A DNA stretch of 64,000 bases from NCBI GenBank assembly GCA_024690605.1, contig JAILOV010000062.1, positions 62,001-126,000 of the forward strand, read 5' to 3'. Every line of letters begins with the position of its first letter. The stretch's first letter is position 1. The translations under genes and the position numbers were made by a program. The notes beneath the pieces are model-generated. The model was given only the letters and a program-made list of their open reading frames with translations. It did no database searches and was not told where the DNA came from. This DNA comes from Lachnospiraceae bacterium. GTDB lineage: Bacteria; Bacillota; Clostridia; Lachnospirales; Lachnospiraceae. Of the stretch, positions 43,374-51,484 are shown piece after piece.

Positions 43374-43408
43374 GATCTCCTCCTGTGCCGAGATGCTCTT
43401 CCTAACCG

Positions 43409-43438
43409 ATGCTACCACCAAGCCTTGCCCGCAGGCAA
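43409..43438 (-). promoter_or_regulatory. Candidate rqcH promoter
   Basis: On the minus strand TTGCCT (43438-43433), 18-base spacer, TAGCAT (43414-43409). About 36 bases before the rqcH ATG. Confidence 0.45.
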
Positions 43439-43467
43439 GAAGAATCGTGAAAAAAGTGAAAAACACA

Positions 43468-43498
43468 TTGACCGTCCACGGGGAAAATATGGTAATAT
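43468..43498 (+). promoter_or_regulatory. Candidate promoter of the 44-aa ORF and uxaB
   Basis: TTGACC (43468-43473) and TAATAT (43493-43498) with a TGG extended -10; the 19-base spacer is long. It points right, away from rqcH. Confidence 0.45.
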
Positions 43499-43535
43499 AG
43501 AATAAGAATTTTTGACATACTGAAGGGAGATGACG

Positions 43536-43670
43536 ATGGATTTTACACTCTGGTTGTTCGCGATCAAAAAGCTCGGACAGACCTATGATGCGGCAAAGAC
43601 CGTGTTTGATGCGATGCCGCCCGAGGAGCAGGAGGAACTCCGCAAGGAATATGAGGCCTCGCAGAAATGA
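43536..43670 (+). CDS. Small hypothetical protein, 44 aa
   Basis: A short ORF preceded by AAGGGAGATGACG. The product starts with a Trp/Leu/Phe helix (MDFTLWLFAIKKLG) and ends in a Glu/Lys helix (PEEQEELRKEY). It has its own candidate promoter and lies 56 bases before uxaB. Not recognised; codon usage and the ribosome site suggest it is real rather than chance. Confidence 0.5.
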   Translation: MDFTLWLFAIKKLGQTYDAAKTVFDAMPPEEQEELRKEYEASQK

Positions 43671-43726
43671 GGATCCGCTGCGCCGGTGCGGGCGCAGGGC
43701 TGTTTTCTTAAAGGAGGAAAGGAAGT

Positions 43727-45220
43727 ATGGACAGGTTGAACTATGAGGTGTTGGAAAGATCCGGCTATGCGGGCTATGTGCTCCGGGATGCCCCGATCAG
43801 GGTGTTGCAGTTCGGCGAAGGCAATTTCATGCGCGCTTTCGTCGACTATTTCTTTGACGTGAGCAACGAAAAGGCCGGATGGAACGGCAAGGTCGCGCTC
43901 GTGCAGCCGATTGCCCAGGGCCTGACAAAGCTGATCAACGAACAGGACGGCCTCTACACGCTTTATCTGCGCGGATCCGAGAACGGGCAGAAGGTGGACG
44001 AGAAGCGCGTGATCTCTTCGTGCGCCTGCTGTCTCAACCCCTATGAGAGCGCGGACTATGACCGGATCATGTCCATCGCCGAGAGCGACGATCTGGACAT
44101 CATCGCCTCCAACACGACCGAGGCGGGGATCGCCTATGATCCCGCATGCAAATTCGAGGATCGGCCGGCGGCCAGCTTCCCCGGCAAGCTCACACAGGTC
44201 CTGCACCGGAGATTCAAGGCCGGAAAGGGCGGCATCGTGGTGCTCTCCTGTGAACTGATCGACAACAACGGCAAGGAACTCCTCAGGTGCGTCAATCAGT
44301 ATATCGATCAGTGGGCGCTGGGAGAGGATTTCAAAAACTGGATCAACCGGGACAATATCTTCTGTTCCACACTCGTCGACCGCATCGTGCCGGGACGCAT
44401 CCGCGACCCCAAAGAGGTGGAGGCGCTGGAGCAGGCCAACGGCTATCACGATGAGCTGATCGATGTCGGTGAGATCTTCGGTGTCTGGATCATTGAGGGA
44501 CCGGACGGACTGGAGGACCGGCTGCCGTTCAAGAAGGCGGGCGTCAATGTTCATGTGGTCCCCGATGTCATGCCATATAAGCACCGCAAGGTGAGGATCT
44601 TAAACGGCGCTCACACCGGGTTTGTTCTGGGCGCTTATCTCGCCGGGCAGGATATCGTCCGCGACTGCATGCACAATGAGACGATCGCGGGCTTCATGAA
44701 CAAGATGCTCTATGACGAGGTGATCCCCACGCTCGACCTGGACAAAGACGATCTGATGAACTTTGCGGCGGCCGTGAAGGACCGTTTCAACAATCCTTTC
44801 GTCAATCACGAACTGATGAGCATTTCACTGAATTCCACCAGCAAATGGAAGGCCCGCAACATGCCGTCCTTCCTGCGGTATATCGAGATCAACGGGAAGC
44901 TTCCCGCCTGCCTGACCATGTCACTCGCGGCCTATATCGCATTCTATTCCAGTGACATACAGGAACTTACGGATGCAGGCCTTGTCTGCAAAAGACCTGC
45001 GGGGAACACCTATACGGTCAGCGATGACCGCTGGGCGCTGGAGTTCTTCAACAGCCACAAGAGCGATGATGAACAGACACTGGTCCGGGCGGTGCTCGGC
45101 AACCGGCAGATGTGGGACCGGGATCTGAATGAGATCGACGGCCTCACGGACGCGGTGACGGCGGATCTGAAGAAGATCCGGGAAGAGGGGGCGGAAGCCG
45201 CCTATCGGAGCGTTCTGTAA
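43727..45220 (+). CDS. uxaB: Tagaturonate/altronate oxidoreductase, mannitol-dehydrogenase family
   Basis: UxaB reduces tagaturonate to altronate with NADH in galacturonate catabolism. The 497-aa protein has the family start VLQFGEGNFMRAFVDYF, the catalytic Lys-containing segment NGAHTGFVLGAYLAG, and the DRIVPG motif. Fructuronate reductase (UxuB) is the nearest alternative; the length and GNFMRAF start favour UxaB. AAAGGAGGAAAGGA precedes the ATG. It fits with the GH88 operon at the left of the window as part of uronate catabolism, although no uxaC or uxaA is present. Confidence 0.85.
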   Translation: MDRLNYEVLERSGYAGYVLRDAPIRVLQFGEGNFMRAFVDYFFDVSNEKAGWNGKVALVQPIAQGLTKLINEQDGLYTLYLRGSENGQKVDEKRVISSCACCLNPYESADYDRIMSIAESDDLDIIASNTTEAGIAYDPACKFEDRPAASFPGKLTQVLHRRFKAGKGGIVVLSCELIDNNGKELLRCVNQYIDQWALGEDFKNWINRDNIFCSTLVDRIVPGRIRDPKEVEALEQANGYHDELIDVGEIFGVWIIEGPDGLEDRLPFKKAGVNVHVVPDVMPYKHRKVRILNGAHTGFVLGAYLAGQDIVRDCMHNETIAGFMNKMLYDEVIPTLDLDKDDLMNFAAAVKDRFNNPFVNHELMSISLNSTSKWKARNMPSFLRYIEINGKLPACLTMSLAAYIAFYSSDIQELTDAGLVCKRPAGNTYTVSDDRWALEFFNSHKSDDEQTLVRAVLGNRQMWDRDLNEIDGLTDAVTADLKKIREEGAEAAYRSVL

Positions 45221-45240
45221 CGCATCCGCCATCAACTGTA

Positions 45241-45269
45241 TTGCTTTACAGCCGGCATTATGCTACAAT
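45241..45269 (+). promoter_or_regulatory. yicC-gmk-rpoZ promoter
   Basis: TTGCTT (45241-45246), 17-base spacer, TACAAT (45264-45269) with extended TGC. The transcription start should fall near 45276, giving only about 5 leader bases before the ATG at 45281. Confidence 0.75.
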
Positions 45270-45280
45270 AGGGAGTTGCT

Positions 45281-46168
45281 ATGGTTTGCAGCATGACTGG
45301 ATTCGGGCGCAGTGAGCTTACGCACGAGGGATATCGCATCACAACGGAGATCAGATCGGTCAACAACCGCTATCTTGATCTGAACATCAAACTGCCGAGA
45401 AAGCTCGGCATGGCGGAAGCCCAGGTGCGCGCGCTGCTGAAGAATTACATGAAGCGCGGCAAGGTGGATGTGTTCATCACCTGCGTGAACGATCAGGGTT
45501 CCGATGCCAGAGTGCGCTACAACCGCCAGATCGCCGGGGAATACCTGACGAGCCTGCGGCAGATGGCCGAGGACTTCGGCCTTGAGGATGATGTGCATCT
45601 GGCTTCTCTTGCACGTTTTCCCGATGTCTTCACAACCGAAGAAGAGGAACTGAACGAGGATGTGCTGACCGCCGGTGTTCTGAAGGCCGTTGAGGAGGCA
45701 TGCAGGCAGTTCGTCGCCGCGAGAGAGCGTGAGGGCGCCTTCTTAAAAACAGATCTGCTCGACAAGCTTGCGACAATGGAAAAGAGTGTCGCATTTATCA
45801 AGGAACGCTCTCCGCAGATCGTTGAAGAATACAAAACATCGCTCAGGGCCAGGGTCGCCGATCTGCTGGAGGACAGGCAGCTGGATGATGCGCGGCTGAC
45901 CACGGAGATCACGCTGTTTGCCGACAAGATCTGCGTTGACGAGGAACTGGTCCGGCTGTCCAGTCACATCGGACAGGTGAAGCAGACGCTGGAGACCGGT
46001 GACGAAAAGGACGGCATCGGGAGAAAACTGGATTTTATCGCGCAGGAGATGAACCGGGAGGCGAACACCATCCTGTCCAAATCAACGGATCTCAGTGTTT
46101 CTGACTGCGGCATCGAACTGAAGACCACCATCGAAAAGGTGCGCGAACAGATTCAAAACGTGGAATAG
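45281..46168 (+). CDS. yicC: YicC family endoribonuclease
   Basis: A 295-aa protein of the YicC/YloC family, recently shown in other bacteria to be hexameric endoribonucleases acting on small RNAs or mRNA. It has the family N-terminus SMTGFGRSE, NNRYLDLNIKLPR and the C-terminal EMNREANTILSKSTD segment. Normal length. It is the first gene of a housekeeping run with gmk and rpoZ. The remA (DUF370) gene that usually lies between yicC and gmk in Clostridia is absent. Confidence 0.92.
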   Translation: MVCSMTGFGRSELTHEGYRITTEIRSVNNRYLDLNIKLPRKLGMAEAQVRALLKNYMKRGKVDVFITCVNDQGSDARVRYNRQIAGEYLTSLRQMAEDFGLEDDVHLASLARFPDVFTTEEEELNEDVLTAGVLKAVEEACRQFVAAREREGAFLKTDLLDKLATMEKSVAFIKERSPQIVEEYKTSLRARVADLLEDRQLDDARLTTEITLFADKICVDEELVRLSSHIGQVKQTLETGDEKDGIGRKLDFIAQEMNREANTILSKSTDLSVSDCGIELKTTIEKVREQIQNVE

Positions 46169-46215
46169 TTTCGAGCCTGAGCATGGCTCGTAAAGGTGGA
46201 TTGATAAGGAGCGGC

Positions 46216-46839
46216 ATGGCGGAGAGAAGGGGCATTATCGTTGTGGTGAGCGGCTTTTCCGGAACCGGAAAGGGGACGCTCATGAAGCAGCTGACCGCCC
46301 GGTATGACAATTACACACTTTCCGTGTCCATGACGACACGCAAACCCCGTGAGGGTGAGGTCGACGGCCGGGAATATTTTTTCACGACCGATGAGAATTT
46401 TGAAAAGCTGATCTCGGAGGGACAGTTCATCGAACATGCCGGATACTGCGGGCATTATTACGGGACCCCCAGGGAATTTGTCGACCGGATGCTCGCTTCG
46501 GGCAAGGATGTTCTTCTTGAGATCGAAGTGCAGGGCGCTCTGCAGGTACGGGAGATCTATCCGGATGCCGTGCTCCTGTTTGTGACGGCACCGAGTGCCG
46601 CAGAGCTGGTGAACAGGCTGAACAAGCGCGGAACGGAGAGCCCCGAGATCATCGCGCAGCGCATGGCGCGCGCCAGAGAAGAAGCCCGCTACATCGACCG
46701 CTATGATTATCTGCTCGTCAATGATGATCTCGACCGATGCACGCAGCTTATGCACGAGATCATCACGGCGGCGCACGCAACACCCAGATGCAACAGGGAG
46801 TTTATCGGGGAGATCACACGATCCCTCGATGAGGAATAA
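46216..46839 (+). CDS. gmk: Guanylate kinase
   Basis: Phosphorylates GMP to GDP with ATP. The 207-aa protein has P-loop GFSGTGKGT, the GMP-binding SVSMTTRKPREGEVDGREYFF region and the lid (RMARAREEARYIDRYDYLLVN). The ATG at 46216 with AAGGAG just upstream is preferred over an ATG at 46183, which would add 11 residues outside the family profile. It is followed by rpoZ, as in most Firmicutes. Confidence 0.94.
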   Translation: MAERRGIIVVVSGFSGTGKGTLMKQLTARYDNYTLSVSMTTRKPREGEVDGREYFFTTDENFEKLISEGQFIEHAGYCGHYYGTPREFVDRMLASGKDVLLEIEVQGALQVREIYPDAVLLFVTAPSAAELVNRLNKRGTESPEIIAQRMARAREEARYIDRYDYLLVNDDLDRCTQLMHEIITAAHATPRCNREFIGEITRSLDEE

Positions 46840-46861
46840 AAGAGGAAGAGGAGGCAGAAAC

Positions 46862-47275
46862 ATGATTCATCCGTCTTATGTAGACCTGATGAAGGTCGTC
46901 AACCAGGGAGTCGAGGAGGGCGAGGAGCCGATCATCTCCAGCCGCTATTCCATCGTGATGGCGACTGCCCGCAGAGCCAGACAGCTTGTTGCCGGCGATG
47001 ATCCGCTGGTTGAGGATGCCGAAGGGCGCAAAGCACTTTCGGTCGCTGTCGAGGAGCTGAACGAGAACAAGATCAAGATCCTGACCGACGAGGAAAAGGC
47101 CGAGATGCAGGCCCGCATGGAGGAAGAGGCGCGTGCGGCCAAAAAGCGCGGCCGTGACGAAGAGAACGGAGAGGATGCCGGGGAGAATACCGCAGAAGAG
47201 GCGTCTGCCGACGGGACGGATCCCGATGATGCAGGCGCAGAAGGGGCATCTGCCGAAGAGAGCGAAGAAGCCTGA
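46862..47275 (+). CDS. rpoZ: RNA polymerase omega subunit with a long acidic tail
   Basis: Omega helps assemble beta-prime into RNA polymerase. Residues 1-75 hold the omega core (HPSYVDLMKVVNQG, then SSRYSIVMATARRARQL). The 137-aa protein is about 50-60 residues longer than usual: residues 75-137 are a charged stretch with a terminal run of Glu/Asp/Ala. AGAGGAGG precedes the ATG, and it lies 22 bp after gmk. Confidence 0.9.
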   Translation: MIHPSYVDLMKVVNQGVEEGEEPIISSRYSIVMATARRARQLVAGDDPLVEDAEGRKALSVAVEELNENKIKILTDEEKAEMQARMEEEARAAKKRGRDEENGEDAGENTAEEASADGTDPDDAGAEGASAEESEEA

Positions 47276-47283
47276 CACGATAG

Positions 47284-48669
47284 ATGAGAGTTTTAGCGGT
47301 TTCACTTGGCTGTGATAAAAATCGGGTGGACGCGGAGGTTATGCTGGGAAAGCTGAGATCCCGCGGACACACGTTTACCGATGAAGAGGAGCAGGCGGAG
47401 GCGGTCATCGTCAACACCTGCTGCTTTATTGATGCGGCAAAGGAGGAGAGCATCGAAGAGATCCTCTCTTTTGAGGAACGCCGCAAAAGCGGAGAACTGA
47501 AGGCGCTGATCGTCACCGGTTGTCTTGCCGAGCGCTATCGCGCGGAGATCATCAAGGAAATCCCGGCGGTGGACGCCGTTGTCGGCGTGACGGCGATCGA
47601 CCGGATCGCCGAGGTGCTGGAGCAGGCGGCGGGCGGCCGACTGACCGGGAAACAGGAACGGGTCGTCATCGGAGAAAAGGATCCGCCGGGGCACGGAAAT
47701 GCGGAGCGTGTGCTCACGACCGGCGGACACTATGAGTTCTTAAAGATCGCGGAGGGATGCGATAAACACTGCACCTATTGCGTGATCCCGAAGATCCGCG
47801 GCAGCTACCGCAGCGTGCCGATGGAGGAGCTTGTCGCCGAAGCGCAGAAACTTGCGGACGGAGGTGTCACGGAGCTGATCCTGGTCGCACAGGAGACCAC
47901 ACGGTACGGTGTCGATCTCTACGGGGAAAAAAGGCTGCCGGCGCTGCTGAAAGCGCTGTGTGCCATTGACACTCTGCACTGGATCCGGCTGCTTTACTGC
48001 TATCCCGAGGAGATCGACGATGCGCTGATCGACGTGATCGCCTCGGAGAAGAAGATCTGCAGATACCTGGACATCCCGATCCAGAGCGGCTCCGACCGGA
48101 TCCTGAAACGCATGGGACGCCGGGTGAACCGGGCACAGATCATCGAGCTGGTTGACAGACTCCGGACCCGTATTCCCGGACTCTGCATCCGGACGACGCT
48201 CATTGCGGGTTTCCCCGGAGAAACGGCGGCGGATCAGAGAGAGAGCATGGATCTTGTGCGGACCCTTCGGTTCGACCGGCTGGGCGTGTTCACCTATTCC
48301 CGTGAGGAGGGCACACCGGCGGCCGGATTCTCCGATCTGGTGACCGCCCGGGTGATGAAAACGCGGCGGACGAAGCTCATGAAGCTGCAGCAGGAAGTCG
48401 TGCGGGAGACGGCCGAGACGCTTGTGGGCACGACGATGGAGGCGGTGATCGAAGGCAGGATCGCGGAGGACTGCGATCCGGAGAACGGTCCGGTCTACAT
48501 CGCGAGAACGGAAAGAGATGCGCCGGATGTGGACGGTTATCTGTTCCTCGAGGGTGTTCCGCGGTCGCGGGATCTCCTCTCCGGGAGTTTTGTCCGTGTC
48601 CGGGTGACCGGTGTGAACGGCTATGATCTGACAGGAGTGCTGGATGATGAAAATGAATCTGCCGAATAA
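47284..48669 (+). CDS. rimO: Ribosomal protein S12 methylthiotransferase
   Basis: RimO adds a methylthio group to Asp of ribosomal protein S12 using two [4Fe-4S] clusters. The 461-aa protein has the UPF0004 Cys residues (C10 in SLGCDKN, C45 region in VNTCCF, C79 in VTGCLAERY), radical-SAM motif C159-x3-C163-x2-C166 and a C-terminal TRAM domain. The S12-type SLGCDKNRVDAE start distinguishes it from MiaB. Its last 26 bases overlap pgsA. Confidence 0.94.
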   Translation: MRVLAVSLGCDKNRVDAEVMLGKLRSRGHTFTDEEEQAEAVIVNTCCFIDAAKEESIEEILSFEERRKSGELKALIVTGCLAERYRAEIIKEIPAVDAVVGVTAIDRIAEVLEQAAGGRLTGKQERVVIGEKDPPGHGNAERVLTTGGHYEFLKIAEGCDKHCTYCVIPKIRGSYRSVPMEELVAEAQKLADGGVTELILVAQETTRYGVDLYGEKRLPALLKALCAIDTLHWIRLLYCYPEEIDDALIDVIASEKKICRYLDIPIQSGSDRILKRMGRRVNRAQIIELVDRLRTRIPGLCIRTTLIAGFPGETAADQRESMDLVRTLRFDRLGVFTYSREEGTPAAGFSDLVTARVMKTRRTKLMKLQQEVVRETAETLVGTTMEAVIEGRIAEDCDPENGPVYIARTERDAPDVDGYLFLEGVPRSRDLLSGSFVRVRVTGVNGYDLTGVLDDENESAE

Positions 48670-49204
48670 ACTGACGATGCTCAGGGTCTTCCTGATCCCT
48701 TTCTTTGTGTTCTTCCTGCTGGTGCCGGTATTCGGTGACGCCGGGAAGTGGATCGCGCTGGGGATTTTTATCGCCGCGTCCCTGACGGATCTGGCGGACG
48801 GAAAGATCGCCCGGAAATATAATCTGATCACCGATTTCGGAAAATTCATGGATCCGCTGGCGGACAAGCTACTCGTCTGTTCGGCGATGATCTGTCTGAC
48901 CTCTCCGGAGCTGTGGTCTCCGGACCGGATCCCCGCATGGATCGTCGTGATCATCATCGCGAGGGAATTTACGATCAGCGGCTTCCGCCTGATCGCAGCG
49001 GAAAAAGGAACGGTCATTGCCGCCGGCTGGTGGGGAAAATGGAAGACGACCTTTCAGATGATCATGGTGATCTTAAAGATCGCGGACATCGATTCTCTCC
49101 GGATCGTCGCCAATGTCGTCATGGTGATCGCCCTGATCCTGACGGTGGTCTCCCTGGCGGATTATCTTGTGAAGAACCGGTCGGTACTGGACGGGGAGAT
49201 GTGA
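48644..49204 (+). CDS. pgsA: CDP-diacylglycerol-glycerol-3-phosphate phosphatidyltransferase
   Basis: Makes phosphatidylglycerol phosphate, the first step to PG and cardiolipin. The 186-aa membrane protein has several helices and the CDP-alcohol phosphotransferase motif (D-x2-DG-x2-AR-x8-G-x3-D-x3-D) in the segment beginning DLADGKIAR. Two adjacent ATG codons (48644, 48647) are possible; the frame overlaps rimO by 26 bases. The 3' end overlaps the region just before the next lipoprotein start. Confidence 0.93.
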   Translation: MMKMNLPNKLTMLRVFLIPFFVFFLLVPVFGDAGKWIALGIFIAASLTDLADGKIARKYNLITDFGKFMDPLADKLLVCSAMICLTSPELWSPDRIPAWIVVIIIAREFTISGFRLIAAEKGTVIAAGWWGKWKTTFQMIMVILKIADIDSLRIVANVVMVIALILTVVSLADYLVKNRSVLDGEM

Positions 49205-49206
49205 AG

Positions 49207-50019
49207 ATGAAGAAACGGATGAGCCGTCGTTTATGCAGTCTGTGCGTGTGCATCTTGAGTTTTGCGCTTCTGCTCTGCGGGTGCGCGGATTTTCAGGTGC
49301 TGATGCCCTATAAGGAAGCGCCTTATCTGGAACCGTGGCAGGAAGCGGAGGCCGAGCCCGAACCGGAGCCCGAGCCGGAACCCGAGCCGGAACCAGAGCC
49401 CGAGCCGGAACCGGAGCCCGAGCCGGAACCCGAGCCGGAACCCGAGCCCGAGCCGGAACCGGAGAAGCCTCGCGTGTTCAACCCCGGCGTGGTGGACGGC
49501 CAGACCTATGAGAACACCACACTGGAGCTGGGCCTCAAACTGGACAGGGAATGGACCTATACCGGTGATCAGGAGATCGCCGAGATCAACAAGCTCAAGG
49601 AGCCGGCGACAACGGAGACGGCAACGGCCTTTCTGGAAGAGCCCGAGGAATACACGGACATGAACGCGCTGTCCACGGGGATCGGCAATGAGATCACGAT
49701 CAGCGTCATCAACTCCACCTTTATCGGAACGGACGATCTCGCACAGGTGGCGGCAGATGACTGTGAGGCGGTCAAGGAACAGTTTGCCGCCGCCAAATAT
49801 GAGGAGATCCAGGGGGAGATCCTGACAGTCAATTTCCTCGGCGAGGAGCTCAACGCCAACCGGGTCACCTGCGTCAATGACGGCAACCAGTATACGGCCA
49901 TGCGGATCCAGAATATCAAAAACGGCTATTTCTACACGATCATGTTCCTGTATTTCGGCAATGACATATCCGAGGATCTGATCCGGTGCTTCTATGAGGT
50001 GAGCGAGGAGACGGCATAG
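49207..50019 (+). CDS. Lipoprotein with an (EP)n linker
   Basis: A 270-aa exported lipoprotein: signal peptide MKKRMSRRLCSLCVC... with lipobox LLCGC, an 18-copy Glu-Pro dipeptide repeat (about residues 50-85), then a globular domain of about 180 residues that begins at GVVDGQTYENTTLELGL and has beta-strand periodicity. The (EP)n rod would lift this domain off the membrane, as in TonB-like or clostridial surface proteins. Function unknown. ATG at 49207 with GGGGAGA upstream; an in-frame GTG lies 6 bases earlier. Confidence 0.75.
   Translation: MKKRMSRRLCSLCVCILSFALLLCGCADFQVLMPYKEAPYLEPWQEAEAEPEPEPEPEPEPEPEPEPEPEPEPEPEPEPEPEPEPEKPRVFNPGVVDGQTYENTTLELGLKLDREWTYTGDQEIAEINKLKEPATTETATAFLEEPEEYTDMNALSTGIGNEITISVINSTFIGTDDLAQVAADDCEAVKEQFAAAKYEEIQGEILTVNFLGEELNANRVTCVNDGNQYTAMRIQNIKNGYFYTIMFLYFGNDISEDLIRCFYEVSEETA
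49354..49461 (+). repeat. Glu-Pro dipeptide repeat (18 copies)
   Basis: Eighteen GAR-CCN codon pairs in a row, with mixed synonymous codons, giving an extended polyproline-like rod. The codon mixing points to selection on the protein rather than simple slippage. Confidence 0.95.
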
Positions 50020-50020
50020 C

Positions 50021-51484
50021 ATGGAAAAGAAAGATGTCATCATCATCGGCGCGGGCGTCACGGGCTGCGCGATCGCGCGGGAGCTGGCCGCCTGGAAGCT
50101 GGATGTCCTTGTCCTGGAGAAGGAGGAGGACGTCTGCAGCGGCACCTCCAAGGCAAACAGTGCGATCGTGCACGCGGGTTTTGATGCGAAGACGGGGAGT
50201 CTGAAGGCGCGGTTCAACATCGAGGGGAGCCGCCGGATGGAGGTGCTCGCCGGAGAACTGGATTTTGCCTACCGGAAGAACGGTGCCTTCGTGCTGTGTT
50301 TCTCCGAGGAGGAGCGCGGACAGGTGCAGGAGCTCTATGACCGCGGGATAAAGAACGGTCTCACCGCCGGGGATCTGGAGATCCTCTCCGGTGATGAAGC
50401 ACGCGCACTGGAACCGGCACTTTCCGATGAGGTCGTCTGCGCGCTCTACGCGAAGAGCAGCGCGATCGTGTGCCCGTTCGAACTGACCTGCGCACTGGCG
50501 GAAAACGCGGTGAAGAACGGGACGGAGTTCCGGTTCCTCTCCGAGGTGACAGCGATCACACGGGAAGGCGCAGACGGATTTGTTGTGGAACTTGCGGGCA
50601 AAGAACGGGTCGCGGCGCGTTTTGTCGTGAACGCGGCGGGTGTCTTCGCGGATAAGATACACAATCTCGTATCGGGAAAGAAGCTTTCGATACAGCCGAG
50701 AAAGGGTGACTATCTGCTGATGGACAAGGAAGTCGGCGGCACGGTGGACCGCACGATCTTCCAGCTTCCCGGGAAGCTGGGAAAGGGCGTGCTCGTCACG
50801 CCGACGGTGCACGGCAATCTCCTGGCAGGCCCCACGGCGGAAGATGTCGACGACCCCGAAAACACGGCAACGACGGCGGAGGCACTTGCCGACGTGCAGG
50901 CGCGTGCCGGACGCAGCGTAAAAGCGATGCCCTTCCGTCAGGTGATCACCTCGTTCACCGGTCTCCGCGCCCATGAGGCGGGCGGGGATTTCGTGATCGG
51001 CCCCTGTGCGGACGCTCCCGGCTTCTATGATGCCGCGGGGATCGAATCTCCGGGGCTCACGGCCGCACCGGCGATCGGTCTGTATCTTGCCGGAGAGATC
51101 GCGAAGGCCGCAGGGGCGGAGCGCAGAACGGATTTTGACGGCACGCGGAAAGCGATCCCGCATGTCGCGCTGATGACGGATGAAGAGCGTGCGGCGCTCA
51201 TCAGGCAGGACGCGGATTATGCCCAGATCGTCTGTCGCTGTGAGACGGTCACGGAGGGTGAGATCCGGGAGTCGATCCGCAGAAATCCCGGTGCGAGATC
51301 CATGGACGGCGTGAAACGCCGTGTCCGCGCCGGAATGGGACGCTGTCAGGCGGGATTCTGCACGCCGCGCGTCATGGAGATCCTGTCGGAGGAACTGGGG
51401 ATCCCCATGGAGGAGGTCTGCAAGAACCGGCCGGGATCCGAGCTTCTGTGCACCGCTTCCGCGGACGAGGGAGGTGTGTCATGA
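50021..51484 (+). CDS. FAD-dependent oxidoreductase of the GlpA (glycerol-3-phosphate dehydrogenase) type with BFD-like domain
   Basis: A 487-aa protein with N-terminal FAD site GAGVTGCAIAREL and the GlpA/GlpD-like catalytic region (SKANSAIVHAGFDAK, FQLPGKLGKGVLVTPTVHGN, RAHEAGGDFVIG). The C-terminal 90 residues form a [2Fe-2S] BFD-like domain with C405, C407, C442 and C447. This is the GlpA subunit layout of an anaerobic-type glycerol-3-phosphate dehydrogenase. It is followed, overlapping by 4 bases, by the GlpB-like partner and a DUF1667 gene, so it probably oxidises glycerol-3-phosphate to dihydroxyacetone phosphate. The start ATG is 2 bases after the previous stop. Confidence 0.88.
   Translation: MEKKDVIIIGAGVTGCAIARELAAWKLDVLVLEKEEDVCSGTSKANSAIVHAGFDAKTGSLKARFNIEGSRRMEVLAGELDFAYRKNGAFVLCFSEEERGQVQELYDRGIKNGLTAGDLEILSGDEARALEPALSDEVVCALYAKSSAIVCPFELTCALAENAVKNGTEFRFLSEVTAITREGADGFVVELAGKERVAARFVVNAAGVFADKIHNLVSGKKLSIQPRKGDYLLMDKEVGGTVDRTIFQLPGKLGKGVLVTPTVHGNLLAGPTAEDVDDPENTATTAEALADVQARAGRSVKAMPFRQVITSFTGLRAHEAGGDFVIGPCADAPGFYDAAGIESPGLTAAPAIGLYLAGEIAKAAGAERRTDFDGTRKAIPHVALMTDEERAALIRQDADYAQIVCRCETVTEGEIRESIRRNPGARSMDGVKRRVRAGMGRCQAGFCTPRVMEILSEELGIPMEEVCKNRPGSELLCTASADEGGVS

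Noticed and set aside
46183-46215. Possible remA remnant (product starting MARKGG) between yicC and gmk
   Set aside because: Only 11 codons before gmk, with no similarity to RemA beyond the first residues.
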